A stretch of DNA of 18,764 nucleotides from DAOTUB01 sp034437455. Its GTDB lineage: Bacteria > Chloroflexota > Anaerolineae > B4-G1. Of the stretch, positions 7,038 to 16,095 are shown piece after piece; positions within the stretch are counted from its first letter, which is position 1; every line of letters starts with the position of its first letter. The stretch covers positions 1 to 18,764 of the forward strand of contig DAOTUB010000390.1 in assembly GCA_034437455.1 (NCBI GenBank). Reading direction: 5' to 3'. The notes under the pieces were generated by a model. The model was given only the letters and a program-made list of their open reading frames with translations, was not told the origin of the DNA and made no database searches. Both the position numbers and the translations under genes were made by a program.

Positions 7038-10000
7038 TCAATCGTAGCGTACTGGTTCGATAGTAATACGTAGACGACGTTTAGCATGAAGCCCACGTAA
7101 AGCTGCCCAAAAGTCATCTTCTGTTAGTTGCTTAGCCATCTGACGCAATTCGCTCACCTCTGTAATCCTATTCTCAGATGGACACGCTTTGATCAATTGC
7201 TCCTCCGGGCCAGTCAATTCCAAAGCCTGCAAAACACTGCTCAATGATTCAACCCTAGGATGCAATTCACCGACCTGGTCTCTGATTTGCCCAAGTTGCT
7301 GAAGCAGGAGGTGGAACTGTCCCTCACCCTCTTGAGGGAAATCGTTGATCAGTTCAGTGTTGTCTAGACTCTCATAGTTTGATCTCAGTTGTCTGCTCAG
7401 AGCAACCAATTGCTGCTCCAGCCCTTCTCCGTGTTTTATCAGTGATTCATGCTCATCGGAAGACATGGCGCTCATAAGCGGTGATCGCAAGGTTGAACGG
7501 ACTGATTCCTGCTCTTTCCTAATCACCCGGTTTAATTGCTCACATACATCTCTTAATGTAGATTGAACCTCATTTGCTAAACGCATATAGCTGTCATCTG
7601 GCGCGACTGGATTGTACTGATGTGGCATCCACAGCCGGTCACGCGGAAACCCCAGACCATCAATCAGCGCACGCCGATAGTGATCCTGTAAGGTATTGTA
7701 ACAGTTGATCGCTTCCTCTCTCAATCGCCGCACAGACCCAGTTATTTCATTGAGTCGCATCTCATAAGTGGGAGCATCAGGTAGCGCATCGATTTTATTC
7801 GCACTAATGTGACCGTTTATCTCTTGCGAAAGTTGACGGAATTGTACCCTTTGTTCTCGCACCAGTTCACCCAAGGTTTGAATCTCCGCGAGTAATTCCG
7901 AGCCACGGTTAACTTGATTCATCCAAGCAGCTAGCTCGTTAAAATGGTCAGTGAATTCCTGGCGTCGATCCGTGAGATTTTCCGTTTGACGTTCGTGTAA
8001 TTTGAGATCAGTCGCTAGACGGATAAGAGATTGAAGTGACAACTCTTCAGCTTTGAGAGCAGATTGGTTAGTCCGAACAGCCTGTTGCAATCTTTCCATT
8101 TCACTGGCTAGAGCCGTATACTGTCGCAAAACACGCACACGGAGGTCATTCACTTGTTGAACGTAATCCACCGATCCTTGAACCGGTGTTTCCAATCTTT
8201 CTTTCTGGCGATGGTCCGGCATAGGCAGGCGATTTAATAGTTTGGTGGCTTCTTGTTGTAGAAGCTGATGTCGTTCTTTGGCAAAGGCAGCTAGATGGCG
8301 CTGGTAGGTCTGAACCGCGCGCCGGAGTCTGATGAGCTGTTCGTCATCTGGTTTTACCCTTAGCCTCTCTTCAACAACTTTTTGCGCCTTACGTGCTTCT
8401 TCTTGCCACTGACGCAATTGATTGGATTGAGAAAATGCATTGTGTAAAGTGGCTATATCTGCCTGCCAAGCTCTGATGTCGGCAGCTAACTCATCGACTG
8501 AGGGCGCTTGGGTGACAGCCTCACGCAAGACGCCACGCCGGGGATCTTTTTCTAGTAATCCTCGTTCCTCCATCAAGTCCAAGGTTGCGTCAATCTCTTT
8601 TTCTCGATACCCGAGATCAACCGCACGTTGATAGACTTCGTTGCTAAGTATACGATGGATCTCAAAAGTCCGACCAGCTACATTAACCTTTTCGATGTCC
8701 GGTGCTTCATGAAGCAAAATCTTGACTTTTTGTTCCAAATCATGTAATTGGAAGCGGACTGCACCTCTAATTCCCTTTTCTGCCTCACGCCGCGTCGGAA
8801 AGTCGCGGGTTATTTCAATCAAGGAAGGAAAGTTGCTGATAAAGGAGTCCAGACCTGTGTTAGAAAGGGTGAACAGATCAGCCACATCCTCTTTAGTACC
8901 CTCGAAAACAATCTGTCCTTGGCGTTCGTGGGTTGTCTCGAGATGTTTCAAGGCGTTGGCATATTTTTGAAGTGAACTTGACCAATTGCTGACCCGTATC
9001 AAGGTATCATAATCTGGGTACATTGCCTCTAGTAACTGGAAAAGTGCCGCTTCGACAATACGTTCTTCGGCTGCTGCAACTGGCGTACCGACATCTTCGT
9101 TAAACAACTCGCGAAATATATTATCCAGTAACTCGGGCTGAAAACCGTATTGGATTTGCTGATCATCTACCTTGGGGATGAGATTTTTCTCTCGTTTTTC
9201 TTCTATCACTTGGTGCATTGTTAGAAGCAATAAAGGTGTCAACTTGTAGGGAGAGACGATAGGGCCTACGATGCGCTCAAGTTGTAGAGAAACAGTTCTT
9301 TCTCCCCGGTGCATCATGTTAAGTGTCAATTCAACCTGACGGCTTTCATGGTCAAGATGAATCGTCTCAGCGTGATGACGGCGTTTTTCCTCAGGCCAGT
9401 CAAGATGGCGACGTAGGCGAATTTGAATCACCACTTCACCCAAAGGTGCTGCATCTTTGACAGGCTCTTCTTCCCACAGCACGCGCACGTGAATCCTGCG
9501 CTCTGGGAAAAGGCGAGCAAAGCTACTAAAGCTGCCATCTAACACCAGACCGGCATTACGCGTCAGCCCGCCAGAGATACGTTCGACCACTGTCCACTGA
9601 TTACTGGGGAAGACTTTTGTGGTTAACAAGTTGAAAAAAGCGTCCATCGCGCGCTGACGAGTGGTATCGGCTGTCTCATAGTAAGTCCGCCAGAATTCGC
9701 GAATGGTGGTTGTCAGCCAATCAGTTTCTACCATTACCTGATCGAGCCCGCGCAGAGTAAACCCGCGATTACGTACATCACCTACAGAGATTACCAAGTC
9801 GCCCAGGGCACTCTTTGCTAGTTCATCAAAGGCAGCGACCAACCCGAATCTCTCTTGAAGCGAGCGCGGTATGCCCTCATTAGGAAAGGCTGCCGCCCAC
9901 TTGACAGCCCGCTCGCGCTCTAGATAACCTTTAACCAAGTTATGGGACAATGCACTCGAAACAACACGGGGAATTTTTTTTGGACTATCGTATTGGATAT

Positions 10001-11087
10001 TGCCATCGATGAAATCTTCGATCAGATGGTAGGGAGTATAAGACTCGGTTTCAGGATATCCCAACTCAATATAACGTCGGGTCATACGCCGGAAAGCATT
10101 GATTACTGTACGTGGCCCATCTGACAAATCGCTGCGCGCCGAGATCTGGCCTAACGCTTCCAAGCACTCTTTGCTGACAATGCGGTCACGGTGCTCTTCA
10201 AAATCAAACTCTTCGGCCAGCCGATACCAAAGTCTTGACGGGAATTCACGGTCATAGACAGAAGCTAGATCTAGGCTGACTTGTAGAATACGATGCACCA
10301 AGTCTCCTCTTTGGTCGCGTAACAGGGCTAGCTCTTTGGGGGGAATGACCAGCACCAAGCCGAAATTGAGGTGATTACGGCGAGTCAATATGGCGCCAAC
10401 TACATCGAACAGGGGACTTATTGGGTCTTTCATTCCCGACTTGATTTCCGGTTCGATGTATTGCTGCACCTCATCTGCCAAAATCAGCAATCCATCAAAT
10501 CCCGCTTGTTGGGAAAGATGGGTCATCTCCTCAAAAAAGCGAATATAGTCAGCCGGAGTAAGATCGAGAATGTCAGGCCGATCACGAACCATAAGTCGTG
10601 CGGCTTTCAGGTCCATGCTATAAAGTTGAGCCAACGATTTGGCGTTGCGCTCCATCAAAGATTCGTACAGCGACTGGGCATCATCGAGTAGATTGGGTCG
10701 GGTGCGTCCCACTTCGTAACGGACCCACCCAAAACTAGCCACGATTAAATCGGTGAGTCTGTTTAGTTGGAAGGGAGGGACAGTTAACAAGTTCTCAGCG
10801 CGGGCACGGTTCCACAAGTAAAGAGCTGTACTAGTTTTGCCATAACCATACTCGGCTGTAATATAACCACGCATAGCGCCTCCCTGACGTACTTCGCGAA
10901 CGACCCGCCGTTCAAAACTAGCGACACTCTGTCCATTGTCCGCCTGGTGACCCAGGGGTACATAGGTCCGCACGTGACGTTTGTAGGCCTCGTTCACAAA
11001 TTCTGGACGATCCAAGAGGTCATTAGCTCGTTGTGTGGCAACGATTTCTTCTTTATCCAGGATGGCTTGTAAACCTTCAAGGCTCAT
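7038..11087 (-). CDS. Large P-loop ATPase with C-terminal coiled coils, BrxC/PglY-like
   Basis: 1349 residues; ATG 11087 with AGGAG 6 bases upstream. The N-terminal part is an ATPase: Walker A AEYGYGKTS (78-86) and Walker B LLILADEVQQYIEP (200-213), the pattern seen in BrxC/PglY proteins. The middle (about 400-780) has no recognised motif. Near 805-850 is a winged-helix-like stretch (FEIHRILSNEVYQRAVDLGY, then ATLDLMEERGLL). From about 860 to 1290 the sequence is rich in Gln, Glu, Arg and Leu heptads and is predicted coiled coil. Length, motif order and the adjacent pglZ all fit the large ATPase of BREX-type systems, thought to assemble on DNA and coordinate modification and restriction. Family membership is inferred from motifs, not alignment. 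The gene starts 9 bases after its upstream neighbour. Confidence 0.8.
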   Translation of the reverse strand: MSLEGLQAILDKEEIVATQRANDLLDRPEFVNEAYKRHVRTYVPLGHQADNGQSVASFERRVVREVRQGGAMRGYITAEYGYGKTSTALYLWNRARAENLLTVPPFQLNRLTDLIVASFGWVRYEVGRTRPNLLDDAQSLYESLMERNAKSLAQLYSMDLKAARLMVRDRPDILDLTPADYIRFFEEMTHLSQQAGFDGLLILADEVQQYIEPEIKSGMKDPISPLFDVVGAILTRRNHLNFGLVLVIPPKELALLRDQRGDLVHRILQVSLDLASVYDREFPSRLWYRLAEEFDFEEHRDRIVSKECLEALGQISARSDLSDGPRTVINAFRRMTRRYIELGYPETESYTPYHLIEDFIDGNIQYDSPKKIPRVVSSALSHNLVKGYLERERAVKWAAAFPNEGIPRSLQERFGLVAAFDELAKSALGDLVISVGDVRNRGFTLRGLDQVMVETDWLTTTIREFWRTYYETADTTRQRAMDAFFNLLTTKVFPSNQWTVVERISGGLTRNAGLVLDGSFSSFARLFPERRIHVRVLWEEEPVKDAAPLGEVVIQIRLRRHLDWPEEKRRHHAETIHLDHESRQVELTLNMMHRGERTVSLQLERIVGPIVSPYKLTPLLLLTMHQVIEEKREKNLIPKVDDQQIQYGFQPELLDNIFRELFNEDVGTPVAAAEERIVEAALFQLLEAMYPDYDTLIRVSNWSSSLQKYANALKHLETTHERQGQIVFEGTKEDVADLFTLSNTGLDSFISNFPSLIEITRDFPTRREAEKGIRGAVRFQLHDLEQKVKILLHEAPDIEKVNVAGRTFEIHRILSNEVYQRAVDLGYREKEIDATLDLMEERGLLEKDPRRGVLREAVTQAPSVDELAADIRAWQADIATLHNAFSQSNQLRQWQEEARKAQKVVEERLRVKPDDEQLIRLRRAVQTYQRHLAAFAKERHQLLQQEATKLLNRLPMPDHRQKERLETPVQGSVDYVQQVNDLRVRVLRQYTALASEMERLQQAVRTNQSALKAEELSLQSLIRLATDLKLHERQTENLTDRRQEFTDHFNELAAWMNQVNRGSELLAEIQTLGELVREQRVQFRQLSQEINGHISANKIDALPDAPTYEMRLNEITGSVRRLREEAINCYNTLQDHYRRALIDGLGFPRDRLWMPHQYNPVAPDDSYMRLANEVQSTLRDVCEQLNRVIRKEQESVRSTLRSPLMSAMSSDEHESLIKHGEGLEQQLVALSRQLRSNYESLDNTELINDFPQEGEGQFHLLLQQLGQIRDQVGELHPRVESLSSVLQALELTGPEEQLIKACPSENRITEVSELRQMAKQLTEDDFWAALRGLHAKRRLRITIEPVRYD

Positions 11088-11096
11088 TGGGCACTC

Positions 11097-11600
11097 CTAT
11101 AAGACCGAATGAATGACATTCCAAAAGTTTCCGTGGCGTAATGGAGAAAGGGCATAATGTTCCATCAAGCTTAAATTACGATAAAGTGCGTCAATATCCT
11201 CCGTGCTAGGCGATGGCAGGGCGACGGTGGGCAATCCTATACGATTGGGTTGTCTAGTGATAAGCAAAGCTGTGCGAATACCTTTGAGCTGCATCTCGGC
11301 CAAAACAGCTCTCAGCGCCGTTCGATCAGAAGATAAATTATCTACCACGGCACGATATTCACTTTGTTGCAACCGCTCGCGAAAGGTACAAGGACCGGGG
11401 TAAATGCTGGCGTTTAGCGATTGCCCTACAACCCAGCCAATCATCGTCTTACCACAACCTGATGGCCCCCACAAGTTGACTCGTTCCGGAAATCGCCAAA
11501 GCTGTTCAATTTTCTCTAACGCTGCCAACTGACTACCGGTTAGAAGGTCACGACTGGCTTCGGCTTTTATGCGGTTGAGCAGAGCAAGCATCCGACTCAT
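11097..11600 (-). CDS. Small AAA-type ATPase with atypical Walker B
   Basis: 167 residues from ATG 11600, with GGGG about 10 bases upstream; TTG 11609 is possible but its spacing would be too short. Walker A is LWGPSGCGKTM (43-53). The Walker B region reads EYRAVVDNLSSD: a hydrophobic strand ending in Asp with Asn where the catalytic Glu usually sits. A sensor-1-like ALLITRQPNRIGLP follows. This resembles a minimal DnaA/IstB/TniB-like AAA module without a lid or DNA-binding domain. The missing Glu suggests weak or no ATP hydrolysis, so it may be a nucleotide-dependent switch or loader for the neighbouring large ATPase. It sits between the 279-residue protein (26-base gap) and the large ATPase (9-base gap) in the same operon. 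Confidence 0.75.
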   Translation of the reverse strand: MSRMLALLNRIKAEASRDLLTGSQLAALEKIEQLWRFPERVNLWGPSGCGKTMIGWVVGQSLNASIYPGPCTFRERLQQSEYRAVVDNLSSDRTALRAVLAEMQLKGIRTALLITRQPNRIGLPTVALPSPSTEDIDALYRNLSLMEHYALSPLRHGNFWNVIHSVL

Positions 11601-11626
11601 GTTAGCCAATCCCCGTTAGCTGAATT

Positions 11627-12466
11627 TCATCGAAGTAAATCTTCCATTTCAGGCCATTTCAGAAAACGGATAAATCGGCCATAGATACCTGCACTTGTAC
11701 CGGACCGTACCACATCAGTATAGATGGGTAGCATCCAGTCGAGTACTTTATCGAGGACTGATGGATCGAGCAAGCACAGACGACAGATGGCCTCACGACG
11801 ATCCAAGGTGAGAAGGAAATCGATACCAACTTCTCCTCCTGTTGCTTGTGCTACCCAACCAGTGGCCAACAATGCGAGTTCTGGCGGGCAGAAGTGTCTT
11901 CGAGAAAAGCAATCGTTTTCAATGACTGGCGGCGTAAGGGCTTCAAGCCACTTGCGAATGCCTCGGACACTCTTGGGACTAAACGAGACCTCACTAGAAT
12001 CATAGCCCGGTACGCTGACAAAGACATGTTGAGTGCGGTTCCTGACTTCTTCCGTTATGATATTAGTAACTTGGGTTACATTTACGGAAGTCCTTTCCCA
12101 GAATAAATTCGCGACCTCTCGATAGCTCCAAAGCAACGCGTTTGCGGATGGACACTCTGGTTGCCAACCGGTATAGAGAAGATAGTGAATAAGGTCAGAT
12201 CGAACCTCCGGCTTCAACTGCGCTATGACTTGCCCGGCTTTTGACAATACAATATGTTCATCAGCGCACTTTTCTAATAGACCACAGGCAGTGGCAAGAA
12301 TTTGCATCTCAGTACGCACGCCTAAACCCTGCGCTTGGGTAAAATCCAGCAGTGCCTTGACCGTTAAGAACTTGACACCTTCAAGATAAATAGCCTCAAT
12401 CAACGGGATTAATTTGTCAGGCTCACCCTCTTGAGGAACATGGAATGTTACGGAGACGCTAGCCAC
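11627..12466 (-). CDS. Uncharacterised 279-residue operon protein
   Basis: Start is GTG 12466 with AGGAG (12479-12475) 8 bases upstream; the gene overlaps the transglycosylase-like gene by 19 bases, so the two are probably translationally coupled. I do not recognise the family. The protein looks mixed alpha/beta: FHVPQEGEPDKLIPLIEAIY near the start, then a helix-turn-helix-like stretch (VKFLTVKALLDFTQAQGLG), a central Trp/Tyr-rich helical section (LIHYLLYTGWQPECPS) and a Cys/His-containing stretch ENDCFSRRHFCPPELAL. No membrane helix or catalytic motif is seen. Position beside the base transglycosylase suggests an adaptor or specificity subunit, comparable in place to the uncharacterised accessory genes of Dpd clusters. 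That comparison is positional only. Confidence 0.75.
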   Translation of the reverse strand: MASVSVTFHVPQEGEPDKLIPLIEAIYLEGVKFLTVKALLDFTQAQGLGVRTEMQILATACGLLEKCADEHIVLSKAGQVIAQLKPEVRSDLIHYLLYTGWQPECPSANALLWSYREVANLFWERTSVNVTQVTNIITEEVRNRTQHVFVSVPGYDSSEVSFSPKSVRGIRKWLEALTPPVIENDCFSRRHFCPPELALLATGWVAQATGGEVGIDFLLTLDRREAICRLCLLDPSVLDKVLDWMLPIYTDVVRSGTSAGIYGRFIRFLKWPEMEDLLR

Positions 12467-13473
12467 TTTTCATACTCCTGTCTATAGCGAGGCGATCCCT
12501 GTTCGTAGATGGCTTTAATAGTCTGGTGATTTCCGGAGTTGATCAATTCCACTGTCTCCTGGATAACAAGTAAATTATGTAATGCGCGATAAAGCTTGTG
12601 CTTCTGCAACTTTTCGATTGAACTACAAAAAGGACATTGATGGCCGGTTAGTAAACGCAATTCCCGGAATTCCTTAACCGTAATTCCTTTTTGCAATTCT
12701 GAGTGACCATTTCGATGCGAAATGTTGTATCCACGCGTAAACGGCAGGTAGACTTGACCAAAGCCCGCCGCTTTAATCCAGGAGGAGGAATCAAAAGAGT
12801 TGGCGCCAGTAGCATAAATCATCGCGACAAGAGCCGGCGCTCCTAGGCCAAAAAAATGCACATTAATGTCATTCTTTTTAGCTATTCCTGCTACATATCT
12901 AGCAATATGTACTGCATTACTGGTGGCAACGTTGACCTCACTATTTTTCCCAACCGTTCCAAAGCTTCCAAAACCTATGTGCCGAATACCGAGACTAAGA
13001 TAAGTTTTTAAGCAGTGATCAACTTGATCTAGAGTATGTCCTTGAACGACCGGCATAGCCCGTTCTTGAAGGTCTAGTGGAAGCTCTTGGTAAAAAAGTT
13101 TGCTGTATCTTGCTGTCTCTCTCACTTTACGCCAGACGATGTCCTTTGTATCTTGCGAGGTGGGAACATGATCAGGCAACGTGTAAATATCTGCCCAAGG
13201 ATTGTTCCGATAAAATTTGAGCAAAGGATAATATAATTCTTCGTAAGTAAGCTTCCCGATTTGTACATAATATCCACCGCTGTCGAACAACACGGTCGAC
13301 CCACGTTTTTGTTTAAGCTCCTCAATGCGTTGTAAGGATCTATTGTGAACAAACAGAGGAGTAACAAGAATGTGTTTCAAAGTGTTAATGGCGACATTGT
13401 GTTCATCAAGTAACCGACTGATTTTACGAATATCACTTGGACAAAGTGTCAAAGCAGTAATGAATCGTAACAT
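12448..13473 (-). CDS. TGT/DpdA-like 7-deazaguanine transglycosylase
   Basis: 341 residues, predicted TIM-barrel base-exchange enzyme. Family signatures are FDSGGYYV (63-70, Asp of the substrate pocket), HIGFGSFG (165-172), VHFFGLGAP (205-213) and FDSSSW (227-232, whose Asp228 aligns with the catalytic nucleophile of tRNA-guanine transglycosylases). HQCPFC (278-283) is a partial zinc-type site where housekeeping Tgt has CxCxxC and His. Compared with bacterial Tgt (about 370-380 residues, FDCVLPTR) the sequence is divergent, and the DSSSW form and operon context resemble DpdA-type enzymes that place preQ0 in DNA. A tRNA target is not excluded. ATG 13473 is the first start after the sigma gene (19-base gap) with weak GGTG upstream. 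No Q-precursor synthesis genes are in the window. Confidence 0.8.
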   Translation of the reverse strand: MLRFITALTLCPSDIRKISRLLDEHNVAINTLKHILVTPLFVHNRSLQRIEELKQKRGSTVLFDSGGYYVQIGKLTYEELYYPLLKFYRNNPWADIYTLPDHVPTSQDTKDIVWRKVRETARYSKLFYQELPLDLQERAMPVVQGHTLDQVDHCLKTYLSLGIRHIGFGSFGTVGKNSEVNVATSNAVHIARYVAGIAKKNDINVHFFGLGAPALVAMIYATGANSFDSSSWIKAAGFGQVYLPFTRGYNISHRNGHSELQKGITVKEFRELRLLTGHQCPFCSSIEKLQKHKLYRALHNLLVIQETVELINSGNHQTIKAIYEQGSPRYRQEYEKWLASP

Positions 13474-13492
13474 AATTTTACACCACAGATGA

Positions 13493-15958
13493 CTACCAAA
13501 AAGCTAAATCTATAACTCCGGGCTCATATTTTGGTTGCGGATCTTGAATAGTTTCTAAATTTTTCATAAGAGATGGGCGCTGTTTCCACTTGTCAGCCAA
13601 CTGTTCCCCTAGAGATGTAAGACGATAACGACCATAAGTCAACTTTTGGGAGGCCCCTAGGCTGGTCAAGATGCCTAGACGATTAATGGCATCATCCAAC
13701 CCCAAAGGGTGAACCTCAATAAATTGCTCTCCCAACTCCGAAGGGCGAGTCGGTTGATATCTCTGAAAAGTCCATAAGAACTCAGGCATAGCCATCAACC
13801 GTTCCGTTAGCTTTTGTAGGCAGTGATGGCGCAATTCGTGTAATTCCATTTCTGGCAAAGTGCATTCTAATTGAAGATTATTGCCATCGAGACAAAAGAC
13901 ATAAGGAACAAGGCCTACTAGATAGTAGGCAGACAGCACACTCTGTTGGAGCCACCCAGGCTGTGTTACTGGTATACCAGCCCAATCAAACATATCTTTT
14001 AGAAATTGATCTGTCCTAGGTTTGTACTTGAGCACATCTCGCGCTATCAATACGGACTCGAAGAAAGCGTCACTTTGATGAGGAGGATCAGGCAAAGTTG
14101 TTGGACAGAAAGGCAATAAGGGCTGAATCCGAGTCCCACGATTTTTTTCCCACTCCAGTAAGCCAAATACACCTTGACCGAGAAGAATAAAAGTCTCTTC
14201 ATATCTCATCAACAGTGAATAGACATATTTCTCATCAAGTTCATCTTCCAACGTGTCGTTAATCTGCTCAGTGATTTCCGAATAATGAGCAGGAGCTGAG
14301 AGTATACATAAAGTCTCTACAAGTTGTTCCCGACGAGTCATCCCTCTAGTTGATTGACTACGATGCCAATGGCCACCAGGGAGCTGATCTATCAAGCTAT
14401 CAAGCCAAGCCCGATCCTGATCGTGTTTCTCAAGTACCTTGGGTCGCCAGTGATTGAACTCTTCATCTAAGTAGGCCTGAACTTCAGCAGGTAGGTAAGA
14501 CAGTAACGATCTGGCTGATGCTACTTGAGTTGCTAAACAACCTTTGGGTATGATCCTTGCTAACTTTTCGACGGCTCTTTGTTCAAGTTGACGAATACGC
14601 TCACGGGTGACGTTAAATTTTTGTCCAATCTCTTCTAGCGTATGTCCCTCCCCATCTCTAAATCCGAAGCGCAATTCAATAATGCTTTGCTCACGGGGTG
14701 TCAAGGATTGAAACGCTTGTTCTATTATATCCCTTGTGATTATTAAGTCTAGAGCATATTCTGTTGTGCAGCTCTCCAAATCAGGGATCACGTCAGCAAG
14801 GATAGCTTGAACAGGATAATGGTTATGCATAAAGATATTGTTCTTGATACCGTCCGGTATGATCAATTCCAGAGGGATGGTTGGCTGGGCCCATATCATG
14901 AGTTTTTTTATTCTTCGCAATGCTTTCGTGCACCGTTTTGGCAAAGAAAGACATCTATCCCCAAGTTTTTGAACAATCTCTATGTCACCATCTGACAAAA
15001 GGTTCATTTGCCGCAATATATCCAAGCAAGTTGGACAATCCAGTTCCTTATCTACAAGAAACTCGAAGGCCTCTTCTACCTTGCCCACTCTTTCACACAA
15101 GTGTACAGGCAAACGAATGGTTCGGCCCTGATCTGCAATGGAGCGATTTAAATTTTGCCACAGCCAAGTTGTAGCGTAGTGAGCGAAACGCGGATGCTCA
15201 CGATAATTGTAGCGTTCTGCGGCTTTGATCAATCCAACAAATCCTTCTTGAACTAGGTCTTCATAGTCAAGCCCCTGTTCAACATAATTGCGGGCCATGC
15301 GGATTGCGTATCGCAAATAACCAGTCACCAGCGTATCACGTGCTAATTTAGCCCGCTGGCGAACAAGCTTTGGTAAGTGGTTAGAAACAAAATATGTCTC
15401 CAGCCACTCGCTCATTTCGTCTATTGAAGGCGATCTCTCAAAATCTCTATCAAACTCTATAAAATAGTTCAATGCACTATCAGGGAGCAGACAAAGCAAT
15501 TCCGCTATATCATAGGCTATTTCTATCACCATTTGCCTATTTTCTTTGTCACCCTTGTTTTTCAGCGTTCGGATAAACCTGCCAACTCTTGAACGACGCA
15601 ATTCAAAGATATTATGTCGTACTAACAATGACTCAGCTGCCCAAGCATTCAGTCTGGGCGGATTGACTCCCAACTTTTCCAAACAGTTGACCTTCATCCG
15701 AGATTGATAGTCCATCAGAATTCTATAGGCTCTTTGCGATAAACGTGACGGATTTTCAAGTGTGGTTGAATACTCTCCGTCTTTTTCCGAAAGTTGATTC
15801 ACCCAATTTACGGCTTTGATCTGAATACCTAGCCACATATCTTGGTATCGACTTGTGATAATTGGGAACCCACAGACATCCTGAAACAAAAAGCAAACAG
15901 AATCCGATGATAAGGCATTGAGGTGTTGCATGGCTTGCTTTAGACCTGTATCCACCAT
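13493..15958 (-). CDS. Multidomain sigma-70-like factor with HARE-HTH domain
   Basis: First gene of the operon; 821 residues from ATG 15958 (TTG 15979 adds seven residues but has no ribosome site; GGGAG lies 12 bases before the ATG). About 209-286 is a sigma region 2 very like primary sigma factors: GLDYEDLVQEGFVGLIKAAE, HYATTWLWQNLNRSIADQGR, TIRLPVHL. About 414-471 is region 4 with SLTPREQSIIELRFGF and VTRERIRQLEQRAVEKLA. Around 541-605 lies a HARE-HTH module (REQLVETLCILSAPAHYSEI, then YVYSLLMRYEETF and GQGVFGLLEWE). The long N-terminus and last 200 residues are unrecognised. HARE-HTH domains have been proposed to read modified DNA, so this may be a dedicated sigma factor or a sigma-derived DNA-binding component of the modification system. 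It is not a housekeeping RpoD: too long, and inside an accessory operon. Confidence 0.85.
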   Translation of the reverse strand: MVDTGLKQAMQHLNALSSDSVCFLFQDVCGFPIITSRYQDMWLGIQIKAVNWVNQLSEKDGEYSTTLENPSRLSQRAYRILMDYQSRMKVNCLEKLGVNPPRLNAWAAESLLVRHNIFELRRSRVGRFIRTLKNKGDKENRQMVIEIAYDIAELLCLLPDSALNYFIEFDRDFERSPSIDEMSEWLETYFVSNHLPKLVRQRAKLARDTLVTGYLRYAIRMARNYVEQGLDYEDLVQEGFVGLIKAAERYNYREHPRFAHYATTWLWQNLNRSIADQGRTIRLPVHLCERVGKVEEAFEFLVDKELDCPTCLDILRQMNLLSDGDIEIVQKLGDRCLSLPKRCTKALRRIKKLMIWAQPTIPLELIIPDGIKNNIFMHNHYPVQAILADVIPDLESCTTEYALDLIITRDIIEQAFQSLTPREQSIIELRFGFRDGEGHTLEEIGQKFNVTRERIRQLEQRAVEKLARIIPKGCLATQVASARSLLSYLPAEVQAYLDEEFNHWRPKVLEKHDQDRAWLDSLIDQLPGGHWHRSQSTRGMTRREQLVETLCILSAPAHYSEITEQINDTLEDELDEKYVYSLLMRYEETFILLGQGVFGLLEWEKNRGTRIQPLLPFCPTTLPDPPHQSDAFFESVLIARDVLKYKPRTDQFLKDMFDWAGIPVTQPGWLQQSVLSAYYLVGLVPYVFCLDGNNLQLECTLPEMELHELRHHCLQKLTERLMAMPEFLWTFQRYQPTRPSELGEQFIEVHPLGLDDAINRLGILTSLGASQKLTYGRYRLTSLGEQLADKWKQRPSLMKNLETIQDPQPKYEPGVIDLAFW

Positions 15959-16063
15959 GCCCAAAACGAACTCCCACAATTCGGTCGAGAACTGAAGTTT
16001 TTACTGTAATGCCGTCTGTTTATAATCTGCTCTTAAGTATACCAACAGAAAACATATTAAACA

Positions 16064-16074
16064 GCAAGGCTTGC
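16064..16074. promoter_or_regulatory. Small perfect palindrome in the sigma-gene leader
   Basis: GCAAGGCTTGC (5-base arms, central G) falls about 15-25 bases downstream of the predicted start site of the operon promoter. Short enough to be chance; a repressor site is possible. Confidence 0.25.
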
Positions 16075-16095
16075 ACTTTGTACAATCACTCAACT

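Noticed and set aside
12448..13473. Housekeeping tRNA-guanine transglycosylase
   Set aside because: Catalytic loop and zinc motif differ from canonical Tgt and the gene sits in a coupled accessory operon; a tRNA substrate is still not fully excluded.
13493..15958. Housekeeping rpoD
   Set aside because: Much longer than RpoD, carries a HARE-HTH domain and is the first gene of an accessory operon.
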